In this document: positions 1-6,466 of the stretch, piece after piece | How the letters are laid out: the number at the start of each line of letters is the position of its first letter | Numbering within the stretch: the first letter of the stretch is position 1 | Origin: Planctomycetota bacterium | GTDB taxonomy: Bacteria > Planctomycetota > UBA1135 > GCA-002686595 | Reading direction: 5' to 3' | Length of the DNA stretch: 7,845 nt | NCBI GenBank assembly: GCA_022447405.1 | Contig: JAKVCE010000001.1 | Location: 1 to 7,845 of the forward strand | Position numbers and translations under genes: made by a program | The notes under the pieces: model-generated | Told to the model about the DNA's origin: nothing | Database searches by the model: none | Seen by the model: only the letters and a program-made list of their open reading frames with translations

Positions 1-675
1 CGCTCGGGAGAGATCGTCGGCTTGGCGGGCCTCGTCGGAGCGGGTCGAAGCGAGCTGCTCGAGGCCATCTTCGGCGTGGCGCCCGCGCTCGCGGGTGAGG
101 TCCAGGTGGCGGGCGAGGGCTTGTCGCTCGGGAGCCCGAGGGCTGCGATAGAGCGCGGGCTCGCCCTCGTCCCGGAGGACCGCAAGGATCAGGGGTTGGT
201 CTTGGAGATGGGGGTGCGGGAGAACGCCTCCCTCGCGACGATCGGACGGGACGCCACCCTCGGCTTCATCGCGAGCGACGAGGAGGAGCGTCAGGCGGGA
301 GAGGCCATCGAGCGCTTGGCGATCAAGACGCCCTCGGCAGAGCAGGAGGTGCGCCTGCTCTCGGGCGGGAACCAGCAGAAGGTCGTCCTCGGGCGCTGGC
401 TCGCGACCTCGCCCAAGGTCCTGCTCATGGACGAGCCGACCCGCGGGGTGGACGTGGGCGCGAAGCAGGAGATCTATCAGTTGATCGAGGAGCTCGCCGC
501 CGATGGTATGGGGGTGTTGTTCGCCTCCAGCGAGATGGAAGAGGTCCTCGGCCTCGCCGACAGGGTGCTCGTGATGCATGAGGGGCGCCTCGTGGGCGAG
601 GTGCGCGGCGCAGAGATGACCGAAGAGGCCGTGATGCACCTCGCGACCGGCAGCGAGGCGGAGGTAGAGGCGTGA
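1..675 (+). CDS. Sugar ABC transporter ATP-binding protein, C-terminal half (RbsA/MglA-like), 5' partial
   Basis: This is the second nucleotide-binding domain of a double-ATPase that powers uptake of a sugar or similar small polar solute at the inner face of the cytoplasmic membrane. The reading frame is open from base 1, so the gene starts upstream; 224 residues are visible, under half of a usual ~500-residue RbsA. Visible motifs are the Walker A region GLVGAGRSE (residues 11-19), which has Arg where Lys is usual, the Q-loop region ALVPEDRKDQG, the signature LLSGGNQQK, the Walker B and D-loop DEPTRGVDVG, and the late SSEMEEVLGLADR segment. The non-canonical Walker A and the NQQK signature are normal for the C-terminal domain of this family and not damage. 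The stop overlaps the start of the permease gene by four bases, so the two are co-translated. The exact substrate is not readable; ribose, galactose, xylose or autoinducer-2 type systems share these features. Confidence 0.96.
   Translation, partial: RSGEIVGLAGLVGAGRSELLEAIFGVAPALAGEVQVAGEGLSLGSPRAAIERGLALVPEDRKDQGLVLEMGVRENASLATIGRDATLGFIASDEEERQAGEAIERLAIKTPSAEQEVRLLSGGNQQKVVLGRWLATSPKVLLMDEPTRGVDVGAKQEIYQLIEELAADGMGVLFASSEMEEVLGLADRVLVMHEGRLVGEVRGAEMTEEAVMHLATGSEAEVEA
660..665 (+). promoter_or_regulatory. Ribosome binding site of the ABC permease
   Basis: GGAGGT lies six bases before the GTG at 672, inside the last codons of the ATPase gene. It fixes the GTG as the permease start and is the best Shine-Dalgarno sequence in the window. 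The other starts examined have weak or no such site, which makes this one stand out. Confidence 0.75.
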
Positions 676-1634
676 AGAAGGTCTTCGGGATCCTCGGGCT
701 GCTCGTCCTCGTCTGCGTCATCACCACGATCGCCAGCGAGTACTTCCTCGTGGGGCGGAACATCGAGAACGTCGTGAGGCGAACAGCGCTCTTCGGGATC
801 ATCTCGATCGGCGCGGCCTTCGTGATCACCACCTCCGGCATCGACCTCTCCATCGGATCGGTCATCTGCCTGACGGGCTGTCTGCTGCCGTGGCTCCTGA
901 CGGAGCAGAGCATGAGCCCGTGGCTGGCCATCCCGCTCCTCGTGATCCTCTCGGTCGCGATCGGGCTGATGCACGGGCTGCTCATCACCAAGCTCAAGCT
1001 GCAGCCCTTCGTTGTGACGCTCTGCGGGCTCTTGCTCTATCGGGGGGTGACCCGCGGCGTGGTCGCGGACACATCCCAAGGCTTCGGGAGCCTCTTCGAG
1101 GGCCTCAAGTGGTGGGGAGGTGGCTCTGTCTCGCTCCCGGGCACGGACTTTGGGATCCCGACCCCCTGCATCCTGCTCGTGGTCGTGGCCGCGCTCGCCG
1201 CGGTCTTCCTGCACCTCACGGTGTGGGGTCGCTACCTGAAGGCCCTCGGTCGAAACGAGGAGGCGGCGCGCTACTCAGGCATCGACACCGACAAGATGGT
1301 GATCCTCGCCTATGTCGTCTGCGCGCTGCTCTCCGGCCTCGGCGGGATGCTCTTCGTCCTTGACGTGGGCTCCGCTCAGCCCGTGGACTTCGGGAGCTTC
1401 TATGAGCTCTACGCGATCGCCGCTGCGGTGCTCGGCGGCTGCTCGCTACGCGGCGGAGAGGTCAGCGTGCTAGGCGTTCTCATTGGCGCCGCTTTGATGC
1501 AGGTCTTGCAGAACGCGATCAACCTCATCGACGCGATCCCGAAGAGCATCGAGTTCGCCGTGATCGGCGTCGTCATCCTCGCCGGCGTCTCCGCCGACGA
1601 GCTCGTGCGCCGCGCGGTCGCGGCGCGCCGTTAG
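672..1634 (+). CDS. Sugar ABC transporter permease (RbsC-like, BPD_transp_2 family)
   Basis: This is the membrane channel subunit that works with the ATPase encoded just upstream. The product is 320 residues, the normal length for the family, and is mostly hydrophobic, with several membrane segments starting at residues 5-20. Family motifs are TTSGIDLSIGSV (53-64), the cytoplasmic coupling segment GRNEEAARYSGI (193-204), and the Gly-rich AAVLGGCSLRGG stretch (251-262). The start is GTG at 672, supported by a GGAGGT six bases upstream and by the GTGA overlap with the ATPase stop. A periplasmic binding protein and possibly a second permease would be expected upstream, outside the window. The TAG stop overlaps the TAA stop of the convergent lipoprotein gene (TTAG, 1631-1634). 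The family call is firm. The substrate is unknown, and no sugar kinase or isomerase is nearby to suggest it. Confidence 0.96.
   Translation: MKKVFGILGLLVLVCVITTIASEYFLVGRNIENVVRRTALFGIISIGAAFVITTSGIDLSIGSVICLTGCLLPWLLTEQSMSPWLAIPLLVILSVAIGLMHGLLITKLKLQPFVVTLCGLLLYRGVTRGVVADTSQGFGSLFEGLKWWGGGSVSLPGTDFGIPTPCILLVVVAALAAVFLHLTVWGRYLKALGRNEEAARYSGIDTDKMVILAYVVCALLSGLGGMLFVLDVGSAQPVDFGSFYELYAIAAAVLGGCSLRGGEVSVLGVLIGAALMQVLQNAINLIDAIPKSIEFAVIGVVILAGVSADELVRRAVAARR
1605..1628. terminator. GC-rich hairpin at convergent gene ends, candidate bidirectional terminator
   Basis: Bases 1607-1614 (GCGCCGCG) are perfectly complementary to 1619-1626 (CGCGGCGC) across a 4-base loop. The stem extends by a T-G and a G-C pair to ten pairs (1605-1628). 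It lies in the last codons of the permease gene and three bases past the stop of the minus-strand lipoprotein gene. There is no T-tract on either strand, so it is not a classical intrinsic terminator, but a hairpin-only terminator or a 3'-end stabiliser is plausible because no other space exists between the two convergent genes. The Arg/Ala codons of the permease C-terminus could produce such a palindrome by chance. Confidence 0.35.
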
Positions 1635-3895
1635 CGGCTCTCGCTCTGCGGCGGGAGGGCGTCGATCCGGTCGGTGCGGAAGTCGACCGTGACCTCAGCT
1701 GAGAACATGCCCTTGGGGTCGCCGCGCTCGGCGAGGGTCTCCTCCAGGACCGAGCGCTTGCGGGGCACCTTGCCGATGTAGAAGTACTCCGAGTCGCGTC
1801 GGATCTTGATCGGCTCGTCGAGGTCGATCATGGAGTCGTCGAGGCGGAAGGTGAGCCGGTCTGTGTTCTCACACTCCAAGACGTGAATCTCTTGGCCTAC
1901 CAGTTCGACCACCACGCGTGATCCTCCTTGGGGCGCCTCCTGGCTCAGCCAGTAGGAGCGGTGCGGGGCGCTTCCGTCGACGCGCCAGACGACCTTCTTG
2001 GGTCTGAGGTCGCGAGTGCGCTCGAGCATCCACGGGATGGCGGCCGCGTCCTCGCGGTCCATCCAGTGCCCCTTGTCCTCGTAGATCTCGACCCAGTGGT
2101 CGTAGCCCTCGGGGTCTGCCTCGTGGAGCTTGGCCAGCACCTCCTTGTACTTCCGCGCCTCGCCGTTGCGGTTGTAGGCGCCGTCCTTCCCGCCCATCTG
2201 GACCGTGAAGGGGGAGTTGCGCAGGTTATCCATGGAGACACCACCGGGGTGCCCGGCCATCATCGCCGAGGCCGCCCAGCGGTCCGCCATGCGCGGCGCG
2301 AGGCGCCAGACGCCGTCGCCGCCTGCTGAGTAGCCGGTGAGGTAGACGCGGTCCGGGTCCACGCCCTCGAACACGATCATGTTCTCGATCAGGCGGTCGA
2401 AGAGGACATCGATGTGACCCTGGTGCCAGAGGTTCCAGGTGTTCGTGGGCGCGCGCGGCGCGAGGTAGACGCCCTCCGAAGGTTTGTAGAGGCCCTTCTG
2501 GTTCTCGTACTGCTGGTCATTGACCGCGGCCGGCGCGCCGCCGCCGCCGTGCATCGAGATGATGAAGCTCTTCTCACCCTCCGGTGCGTCGCCGTAGGTC
2601 GTGTACCAGAAGGGCATCTTGTGCTCGCCGTGCGTGAGGACGCGGGCCTCCATCTCGGCTGCGCGCTCGGCGCGGATTCGCGCGGCGTGCGCGTCCCAGA
2701 GCTCAGCCTCCGCGGCCGCGGCCTCCTCTTTCGTCAGGCCCTCCTCGAGGGTGAGGCTGATGAGCTGCTCGCCTTCTCGGACGGTGAAGGGCGCGCTCGC
2801 GCTCAAGCCCTCATAGGAGGCGTGCGCGCGGAAGCTCCCCCCGATCTTCATCGGCTTCGTCACATGGTCGTTGGCGTCGAAGCGCTCATCCTTCGCCGGC
2901 AGGTCGAAGAGGACGCTGTCAGAGGAGTCCGCCACCGCCACGGTCGCGGGGACGCGCTGGCCAGTCGCTGCGCTCGTGACCTTGAAGCGCACCCAGGCGT
3001 AGCCCTCGGTGAGCTCGCAGCCGGGGCCGGTGTAGCGCGCCGTAACGTTGACGGCGTGCACATAGTCTGCGTCCGGACGCCAGACCATCGGGAAGCGCTG
3101 GGGGGTCGGCTTGTAGCTGACGGCGAAGATCCCGTAGACCTCTGAGATGGCGACCGCGTTAGCGGCTCGTCCCGTGAACCAGGCGCGGTTGAGCTCGTCG
3201 CCTGTGGGTTCAGCGGCTCCGGTGAAGTGCCACCCGTCGTCGTAGATCTCGATCCAGGAGTGGTTGCCGCTGTCATCTGACCAGCGCGGGGTGCCGACGA
3301 AGCGCGCCGGGACGCCGACCGCGCGGCAGGCGTCGATCAAGAGCACCGAGAGACCGGTGCAGGAGGCTATGCTCGCGTCGATAGACTCATAGGGGCTCTG
3401 GTCTGCTTTGGGCCGCTGGGTCGAGTACTTCACGTTGACCATCGGGAAGACCTTCTGGTTCAGGATCGCCGTGGCCTCTGAGGGCGTCTTGGCCTCAGCG
3501 ACGAGCGGTGAGAAGCGCTCGAAGAAGTCTTTGCGCCAAGAGTCGCGGCGCTCGTTGATGCTCGCGTAGGGGAGGACGTTGTTGAAGAAGTACTCCTCGG
3601 GGACGGCGTCCTTCCAGGGCGCCACCTCCCAGGCCTTGTAGGCGTAGCGCACGTGCTCGACGAGGAAGTCCGCGTCGAGGCTCTTGAGGTCGCCATCGGG
3701 CATGTAGCGGATCAAGAACTCCATGCCCGGGCGCTCGCTCTCCTCGACCCTCTCAAGCGCAGCCTCTAGCTGGGCGCGGTTGTCGCCCGCGCGCGCTAGG
3801 GCCGCTTCGATGACGGCGTCGGCCTGAGGCGCGGCTTCGCTCTCTGTGGAGACGCAGCCCGCCGCGAGGAGGGTGAGGAGGAGGGCGCGCATCAC
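1631..3895 (-). CDS. Lipoprotein with transglutaminase-like domain fused to an alpha/beta hydrolase (esterase/depolymerase-like)
   Basis: This is a 754-residue exported protein. The N-terminus MMRALLLTLLAAGC is a lipoprotein signal with lipobox LAAGC, so Cys14 would be lipidated. Residues ~100-250 form a transglutaminase-like (papain-fold) domain with Cys179 in ASCTGLS and His212 in GNHSWIEIY. The usual third residue, Asp in a DPT motif, appears to be Glu229 in EPT. Residues ~285-375 look beta-rich. Residues ~383-420 are a charged Ala/Glu helix. Residues ~425-630 are an alpha/beta hydrolase with an HGGGG oxyanion-type loop (~449), nucleophile Ser523 in GYSAGG, probable acid Asp571 in GGKDG and His610 in KGHWM; this resembles polyhydroxybutyrate-depolymerase-like esterases. 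Residues 630-754 are an extra beta-rich tail. The start could be GTG at 3895 or ATG at 3892 (GTGATG); both couple to the rhodanese stop. It is the last gene of the minus-strand operon. The natural substrate is unknown. Hydrolysis of an ester or amide in the envelope or outside the cell is inferred. Confidence 0.93.
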   Translation of the reverse strand: MMRALLLTLLAAGCVSTESEAAPQADAVIEAALARAGDNRAQLEAALERVEESERPGMEFLIRYMPDGDLKSLDADFLVEHVRYAYKAWEVAPWKDAVPEEYFFNNVLPYASINERRDSWRKDFFERFSPLVAEAKTPSEATAILNQKVFPMVNVKYSTQRPKADQSPYESIDASIASCTGLSVLLIDACRAVGVPARFVGTPRWSDDSGNHSWIEIYDDGWHFTGAAEPTGDELNRAWFTGRAANAVAISEVYGIFAVSYKPTPQRFPMVWRPDADYVHAVNVTARYTGPGCELTEGYAWVRFKVTSAATGQRVPATVAVADSSDSVLFDLPAKDERFDANDHVTKPMKIGGSFRAHASYEGLSASAPFTVREGEQLISLTLEEGLTKEEAAAAEAELWDAHAARIRAERAAEMEARVLTHGEHKMPFWYTTYGDAPEGEKSFIISMHGGGGAPAAVNDQQYENQKGLYKPSEGVYLAPRAPTNTWNLWHQGHIDVLFDRLIENMIVFEGVDPDRVYLTGYSAGGDGVWRLAPRMADRWAASAMMAGHPGGVSMDNLRNSPFTVQMGGKDGAYNRNGEARKYKEVLAKLHEADPEGYDHWVEIYEDKGHWMDREDAAAIPWMLERTRDLRPKKVVWRVDGSAPHRSYWLSQEAPQGGSRVVVELVGQEIHVLECENTDRLTFRLDDSMIDLDEPIKIRRDSEYFYIGKVPRKRSVLEETLAERGDPKGMFSAEVTVDFRTDRIDALPPQSESR

Positions 3896-4332
3896 TCGGC
3901 GCCCGCGCCCTTCAGGGACTCCCAGTCGCGTCCCTCTTCAGCGGCGTCCGCGACGGGGAAGCCGCGCTCTTGCCAGCCGGGGACGCCGGGGCCGCCCGTC
4001 GGGTCAGGCCTGCCGTTGAAGCCGCCGTCCATGTTGATGAGCTGGGTGTAGCCCGCGCCTGCGAGCTGTTCGCAGGCGTGCATGGAGCGTCCGCCCGCTG
4101 CGCAACCCATGACGAGGGCGCGGTCCGTGGCGAAGTGGGCGCTGATGGCTCCAGCGAACTCAGGGTTGGGCATCATCCCCATCGGTCCGGGGAAGAACGC
4201 GGGGATGTTGTAGGCGCCGGGGACGTGCCCGCGGTCGAACTCCTCGGGGGTGCGGACGTCGACGTAGGTCCAACCGCCGTCGCCGTCGAGGCGAGCGCGG
4301 GTCTCTTCAGGGTTCAGGGTCTCGTAGCTCAT
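3892..4332 (-). CDS. Single-domain rhodanese-like protein
   Basis: This is a 146-residue rhodanese, a fold that carries sulfur as a persulfide on a loop cysteine and passes it to cyanide, thiols or protein partners. Visible landmarks are the DVRTPEEFDRGHVPGAYNIP region (residues 25-44), typical of the N-terminal half of the fold, and the active-site loop CAAGGRS with catalytic Cys77 and loop Arg82. Then comes the C-terminal INMDGGFNG segment. The six-residue loop fits sulfurtransferases rather than Cdc25-type phosphatases. No signal peptide or membrane segment is present, so it should be cytoplasmic, unlike its operon neighbours. About 20 residues follow the fold and add nothing recognisable. 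The ATG overlaps the stop of the PI-PLC-like gene (ATGA), and its own stop overlaps the start of the lipoprotein gene. There is no strong Shine-Dalgarno sequence, only purine-rich GAGAAGAGAG upstream, which fits translational coupling. Confidence 0.93.
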   Translation of the reverse strand: MSYETLNPEETRARLDGDGGWTYVDVRTPEEFDRGHVPGAYNIPAFFPGPMGMMPNPEFAGAISAHFATDRALVMGCAAGGRSMHACEQLAGAGYTQLINMDGGFNGRPDPTGGPGVPGWQERGFPVADAAEEGRDWESLKGAGAE

Positions 4333-5345
4333 TGGCTCTCTTCTCTTTTGGAGTCTTTGGGAGGCCTCACTTCATCGCCGCTAGGGCTGACGCGCAAGGG
4401 GGGGAGTTCGAGGTCGACGCAGTCCAGCGGCGCCGTCACAGGGTTGCAGCGGACGAGGTGCCCGCCGAGGTCGAAGGTGTAGCCCGCGCCAGCCTTCGCG
4501 ACGGCGAAGTCGCTGGAGAGGAAGTGCGAGCCCGCGGCGAGGGTGGCTCGGAGCCTGTTCGTGTTCTGCTCGTCGCTCGCCCCAGCCTTGTCGCAGTTGG
4601 AGCCGACGAGGAAGCCCGCCGCCACGAGGCGCCGGATGAGCGGGCCCTGGGAGAGGGCGCTGTCGATCTTGTAGATCGCCGCGGAGGGGTCGGCGGGGTC
4701 GCGGGAGGCGACGAAGAAGGGCCGCCCTCGCAGCTTAGGCGATGCGCTGAGGTACTCGGCGCGGTGGGTGTCGCGCTCTAAGAGGGCGAACATGGCGCGC
4801 CCGCGGAGCGCGCCGAGCTTGGGCCAGCCGTCGCTCGCGATGGCCTCGGGGAGCGAGGGGTGCTCGCCGCGCACCTCGTCGGGGGTGATGATCCTGTCCT
4901 TGGGCCAGGCGCCGAGGACGAGGCGCTCGAGCTCGGCGTGACGGCCAGACATGGACACATAGGGAGAGCCCTCCCAGTCCTCGTCGTCCTTGAGCTCAAG
5001 CCAGAAGAGCAACGGGAGATGGCGCGGGTGGGCGACTGACCAGGCGAGGCACTCCTCAAGGCAGGCTCTCAAGGTCGCGCAGCTCGTGCGCGGGTCGATC
5101 TTCTGGAGGTGGAATACCTCGAACGAGCCCTCCTTGGAGAGGTGGACGTCGAGCTCGAACTGGCGGATCCCGTGGAGGGAGAGCTGCTCTGTGAGGCTGG
5201 GGTGGCTGTAGTCGTGGCTCTTGTGCAGCACGAGCGCTGGGCGCTGGTGGTAGCTGTTGTGCGTGCCGCGGAACTGGAGCTGGTTCAGCTGCAGCTCATC
5301 GAGGTCTCCCTGCGCCGCGCAGGCGAGGAGGAGGGCCGCGATCAT
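4329..5345 (-). CDS. Phosphatidylinositol-specific phospholipase C-like protein (PI-PLC-C1 / Ca-dependent type)
   Basis: The 338-residue product has the TIM-barrel phosphodiesterase signature of bacterial Ca-dependent PI-PLC. NQLQFRGTHNSYH (21-33) carries the first catalytic histidine, His29. QFELDVH (62-68) supplies likely metal ligands Glu64 and Asp66. EVFH (76-79) supplies the second histidine, His79, 50 residues after the first, as in the classical PI-PLC His pair. LFWLELKDD (113-121) supplies further acidic residues. The family cleaves phosphoinositides or related phosphodiesters at membranes or outside cells; the real substrate here is unknown. The frame stays open up to 5480, but the ATG at 5345 is preferred because it gives the ATGA overlap with the upstream stop and begins a hydrophobic segment, MIAALLLAC. 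That segment is short and has no positive residue before it, so it is a poor signal peptide; Cys9 might be a non-standard lipobox cysteine. The C-terminus (residues 315-338) is charged and probably disordered. Confidence 0.88.
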   Translation of the reverse strand: MIAALLLACAAQGDLDELQLNQLQFRGTHNSYHQRPALVLHKSHDYSHPSLTEQLSLHGIRQFELDVHLSKEGSFEVFHLQKIDPRTSCATLRACLEECLAWSVAHPRHLPLLFWLELKDDEDWEGSPYVSMSGRHAELERLVLGAWPKDRIITPDEVRGEHPSLPEAIASDGWPKLGALRGRAMFALLERDTHRAEYLSASPKLRGRPFFVASRDPADPSAAIYKIDSALSQGPLIRRLVAAGFLVGSNCDKAGASDEQNTNRLRATLAAGSHFLSSDFAVAKAGAGYTFDLGGHLVRCNPVTAPLDCVDLELPPLRVSPSGDEVRPPKDSKREESQ

Positions 5346-6358
5346 CTCTCTTCGGGCTCCTCGTCCGGGAGGCGCTCGAGGCGGGTCATCCGTCCGAGGA
5401 AGTTCCAGTCCATCACGTAGACGTGGCCCTCGGAGTCCGCGGCAGCGCCGTGCGGGGCAGTGAAGTGTCCGTCCTTCCACTGCTCGCGCTTCACGCCGTT
5501 GTTGGCGCGCAGGCCAGGCTCGGGCTGGTCGCCGAGGTGGCAGACCAGCTCGTAGTCCTTGTTGAGGACGGTGACGCGGCCGGCGAGGTCAGGGATCACC
5601 AGGTCCTCGCCGCTCGGCACCACGTTGCAGGGGCGGCGCAGCATGCCCTTCACGACCTTGAGGTGCTTCCCGTCCATGTCGAAGACCTGGACGCGTCCGT
5701 TCTCTCTGTCGGCGACGACGACGACGGGCTCCTCACCTCGGCCGTCGACGAAGAGGCCGTGAGGGGTGCGGAACTGGCCGGGCTCGGTGCCGTAGCCACC
5801 GAAGGACAAGACGTACTCGCCCTCGCTCGTGAACTTGTGGACGAAGGAGCTGCCGTAACCGTCGGCGACAAAGACGCTCCCGTCAGGGGCGACCGAGACG
5901 TCCGTGGGGCGGTAGCGGTTGGGGTCAGGGTAGTGGCCTGACTCTGTGGGGATGCCGATCTTCCAGACGACCTCGCCGTCAGTGGTCGCCTTGATGACCT
6001 CTTGTCGGCCGGTGTGGGCGAGGTAGAGGTGCTCCTCCTCGCCCTCGCTTCGGATCGTCATACCGTGGAGGCCGCCTGCGAACTCTTTGCCGAAGGCCTT
6101 GTGGAGAGATCCGTCACGGTTCAAGACGACGAGCGCCCTCTCCGTGTCTGTGTTGAACCAGATGCGGCCCTCGGAGTCGACCGCGACGCAGCCGTGGGTG
6201 TTCCCATACTCGCCGTCTTGGGAGGCGCCCCAGCCCTCGGACCACGCGTAGCGGTGGTTCGCGCTGCCCATCAAGATCCGGTCGTCCACCGACGCGGCGG
6301 TGAGCCAAGAGGCTGCGACGAGGATGGGGAGGGCGAGGAGGCGGCTGTTGGGCTTCAT
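5342..6358 (-). CDS. Exported six-bladed NHL propeller resembling peptidyl-alpha-hydroxyglycine amidating lyase (PAL)
   Basis: The 338-residue product starts with a signal peptide (positive n-region, hydrophobic 7-19, likely cleavage near TAAS/VDD). It then has six NHL-type blades beginning near residues 53, 95, 149, 197, 241 and 299. Segments such as PTDVSVAPDG...VFVADGYGSS, PGQFRTPHGL and VADRENGRVQVF closely recall the PAL domain of peptide-amidating enzymes, which splits alpha-hydroxyglycine peptides into an amide and glyoxylate with a metal held by three histidines. Matching positions here are His98 (GLHGM), His200 (TPHGL) and His303 (APHGA), plus Tyr168 (DGYGS) and Arg218 (DRENG). The usual Asp after the third His is Gly304. 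No monooxygenase partner is present, so amidation itself is unproven; many bacterial NHL proteins carry this label. It is the first gene of the four-gene operon. The ATG has no Shine-Dalgarno sequence and follows a C-rich leader. Confidence 0.9.
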   Translation of the reverse strand: MKPNSRLLALPILVAASWLTAASVDDRILMGSANHRYAWSEGWGASQDGEYGNTHGCVAVDSEGRIWFNTDTERALVVLNRDGSLHKAFGKEFAGGLHGMTIRSEGEEEHLYLAHTGRQEVIKATTDGEVVWKIGIPTESGHYPDPNRYRPTDVSVAPDGSVFVADGYGSSFVHKFTSEGEYVLSFGGYGTEPGQFRTPHGLFVDGRGEEPVVVVADRENGRVQVFDMDGKHLKVVKGMLRRPCNVVPSGEDLVIPDLAGRVTVLNKDYELVCHLGDQPEPGLRANNGVKREQWKDGHFTAPHGAAADSEGHVYVMDWNFLGRMTRLERLPDEEPEER

Positions 6359-6399
6359 GGTGCGATGCAGGGGGAGTCAGGGGGGTGTACGGGTCCTTC

Positions 6400-6428
6400 G
6401 GAGAGAGTACACGAACCGTACGTTCTCC
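6400..6428. repeat. Imperfect inverted repeat, possible operator
   Basis: GGAGAGAGTAC (6400-6410) and GTACGTTCTCC (6418-6428) are complementary at 9 of 11 positions around a 7-base spacer. The inner GTAC and outer GGAGA/TCTCC blocks match exactly. It sits between divergent genes, where a dimeric repressor or activator would bind, and overlaps the possible -10 (TACTCT) of the minus-strand operon. No regulator gene is in the window. A chance repeat cannot be excluded. Confidence 0.35.
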
Positions 6429-6454
6429 AGACGCGCAGAGCTCGAATGGGTCGA

Positions 6455-6460
6455 TATGCT
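6455..6460 (+). promoter_or_regulatory. Candidate -10 element of a leaderless CAP-gene transcript
   Basis: TATGCT fits TAnnnT and ends six bases before the ATG at 6467, placing the predicted transcription start at or next to the A of the start codon. No ribosome binding site precedes the ATG. The same spacing is seen at the ApaG gene. No good -35 is visible at 16-18 bases upstream. Confidence 0.4.
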
Positions 6461-6466
6461 GTGTGG

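Larger units (their letters stand above)
6359..6466. promoter_or_regulatory. Divergent promoter region between propeller operon and CAP gene
   Basis: This 108-base spacer must start transcription in both directions. It holds G-runs on the + strand (6370-6374 and 6380-6385), which become a C-rich leader for the propeller mRNA. It also holds the inverted repeat at 6400-6428 and a TATGCT hexamer before the CAP gene. On the minus strand TACTCT (6409 to 6404) is a possible -10 lying within one repeat arm. No convincing -35 element is visible for either direction. Confidence 0.5.

Noticed and set aside
31..57. Walker A with Arg in place of Lys (GLVGAGRSE), suggesting a dead ATPase.
   Set aside because: The C-terminal nucleotide-binding domain of RbsA/MglA-type proteins normally has this degenerate form, so it is not a defect.
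477..1214. Minus-strand open frame of 245 codons opposite the ABC genes.
   Set aside because: The product is dominated by Asp, Glu, Arg and His repeats typical of a wrong frame, and the + strand carries firm ABC motifs.
2414..3145. Long open frame on the + strand opposite the lipoprotein gene, and similar frames at 5423-5941 and 1928-2329.
   Set aside because: They are antisense shadows of GC-rich genes, with no recognisable domains, compositionally skewed products and no ribosome binding sites; the minus-strand proteins have clear catalytic motifs.
5346..5480. 45-codon N-terminal extension of the PI-PLC-like frame.
   Set aside because: It overlaps the propeller gene by over 130 bases, is Arg/Pro-rich out-of-frame sequence, and misses the ATGA junction used across this operon.
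6370..6393. Possible G-quadruplex in the divergent spacer.
   Set aside because: Only three G-runs of three or more are present (5, 6 and 3 bases), so a canonical four-tract quadruplex needs one run to be split; support is too thin.
6002..6466. Upstream extension of the CAP frame giving a 521-residue protein.
   Set aside because: It would run through the propeller gene on the other strand and bury the signal peptide at 6467 in the middle of the protein.
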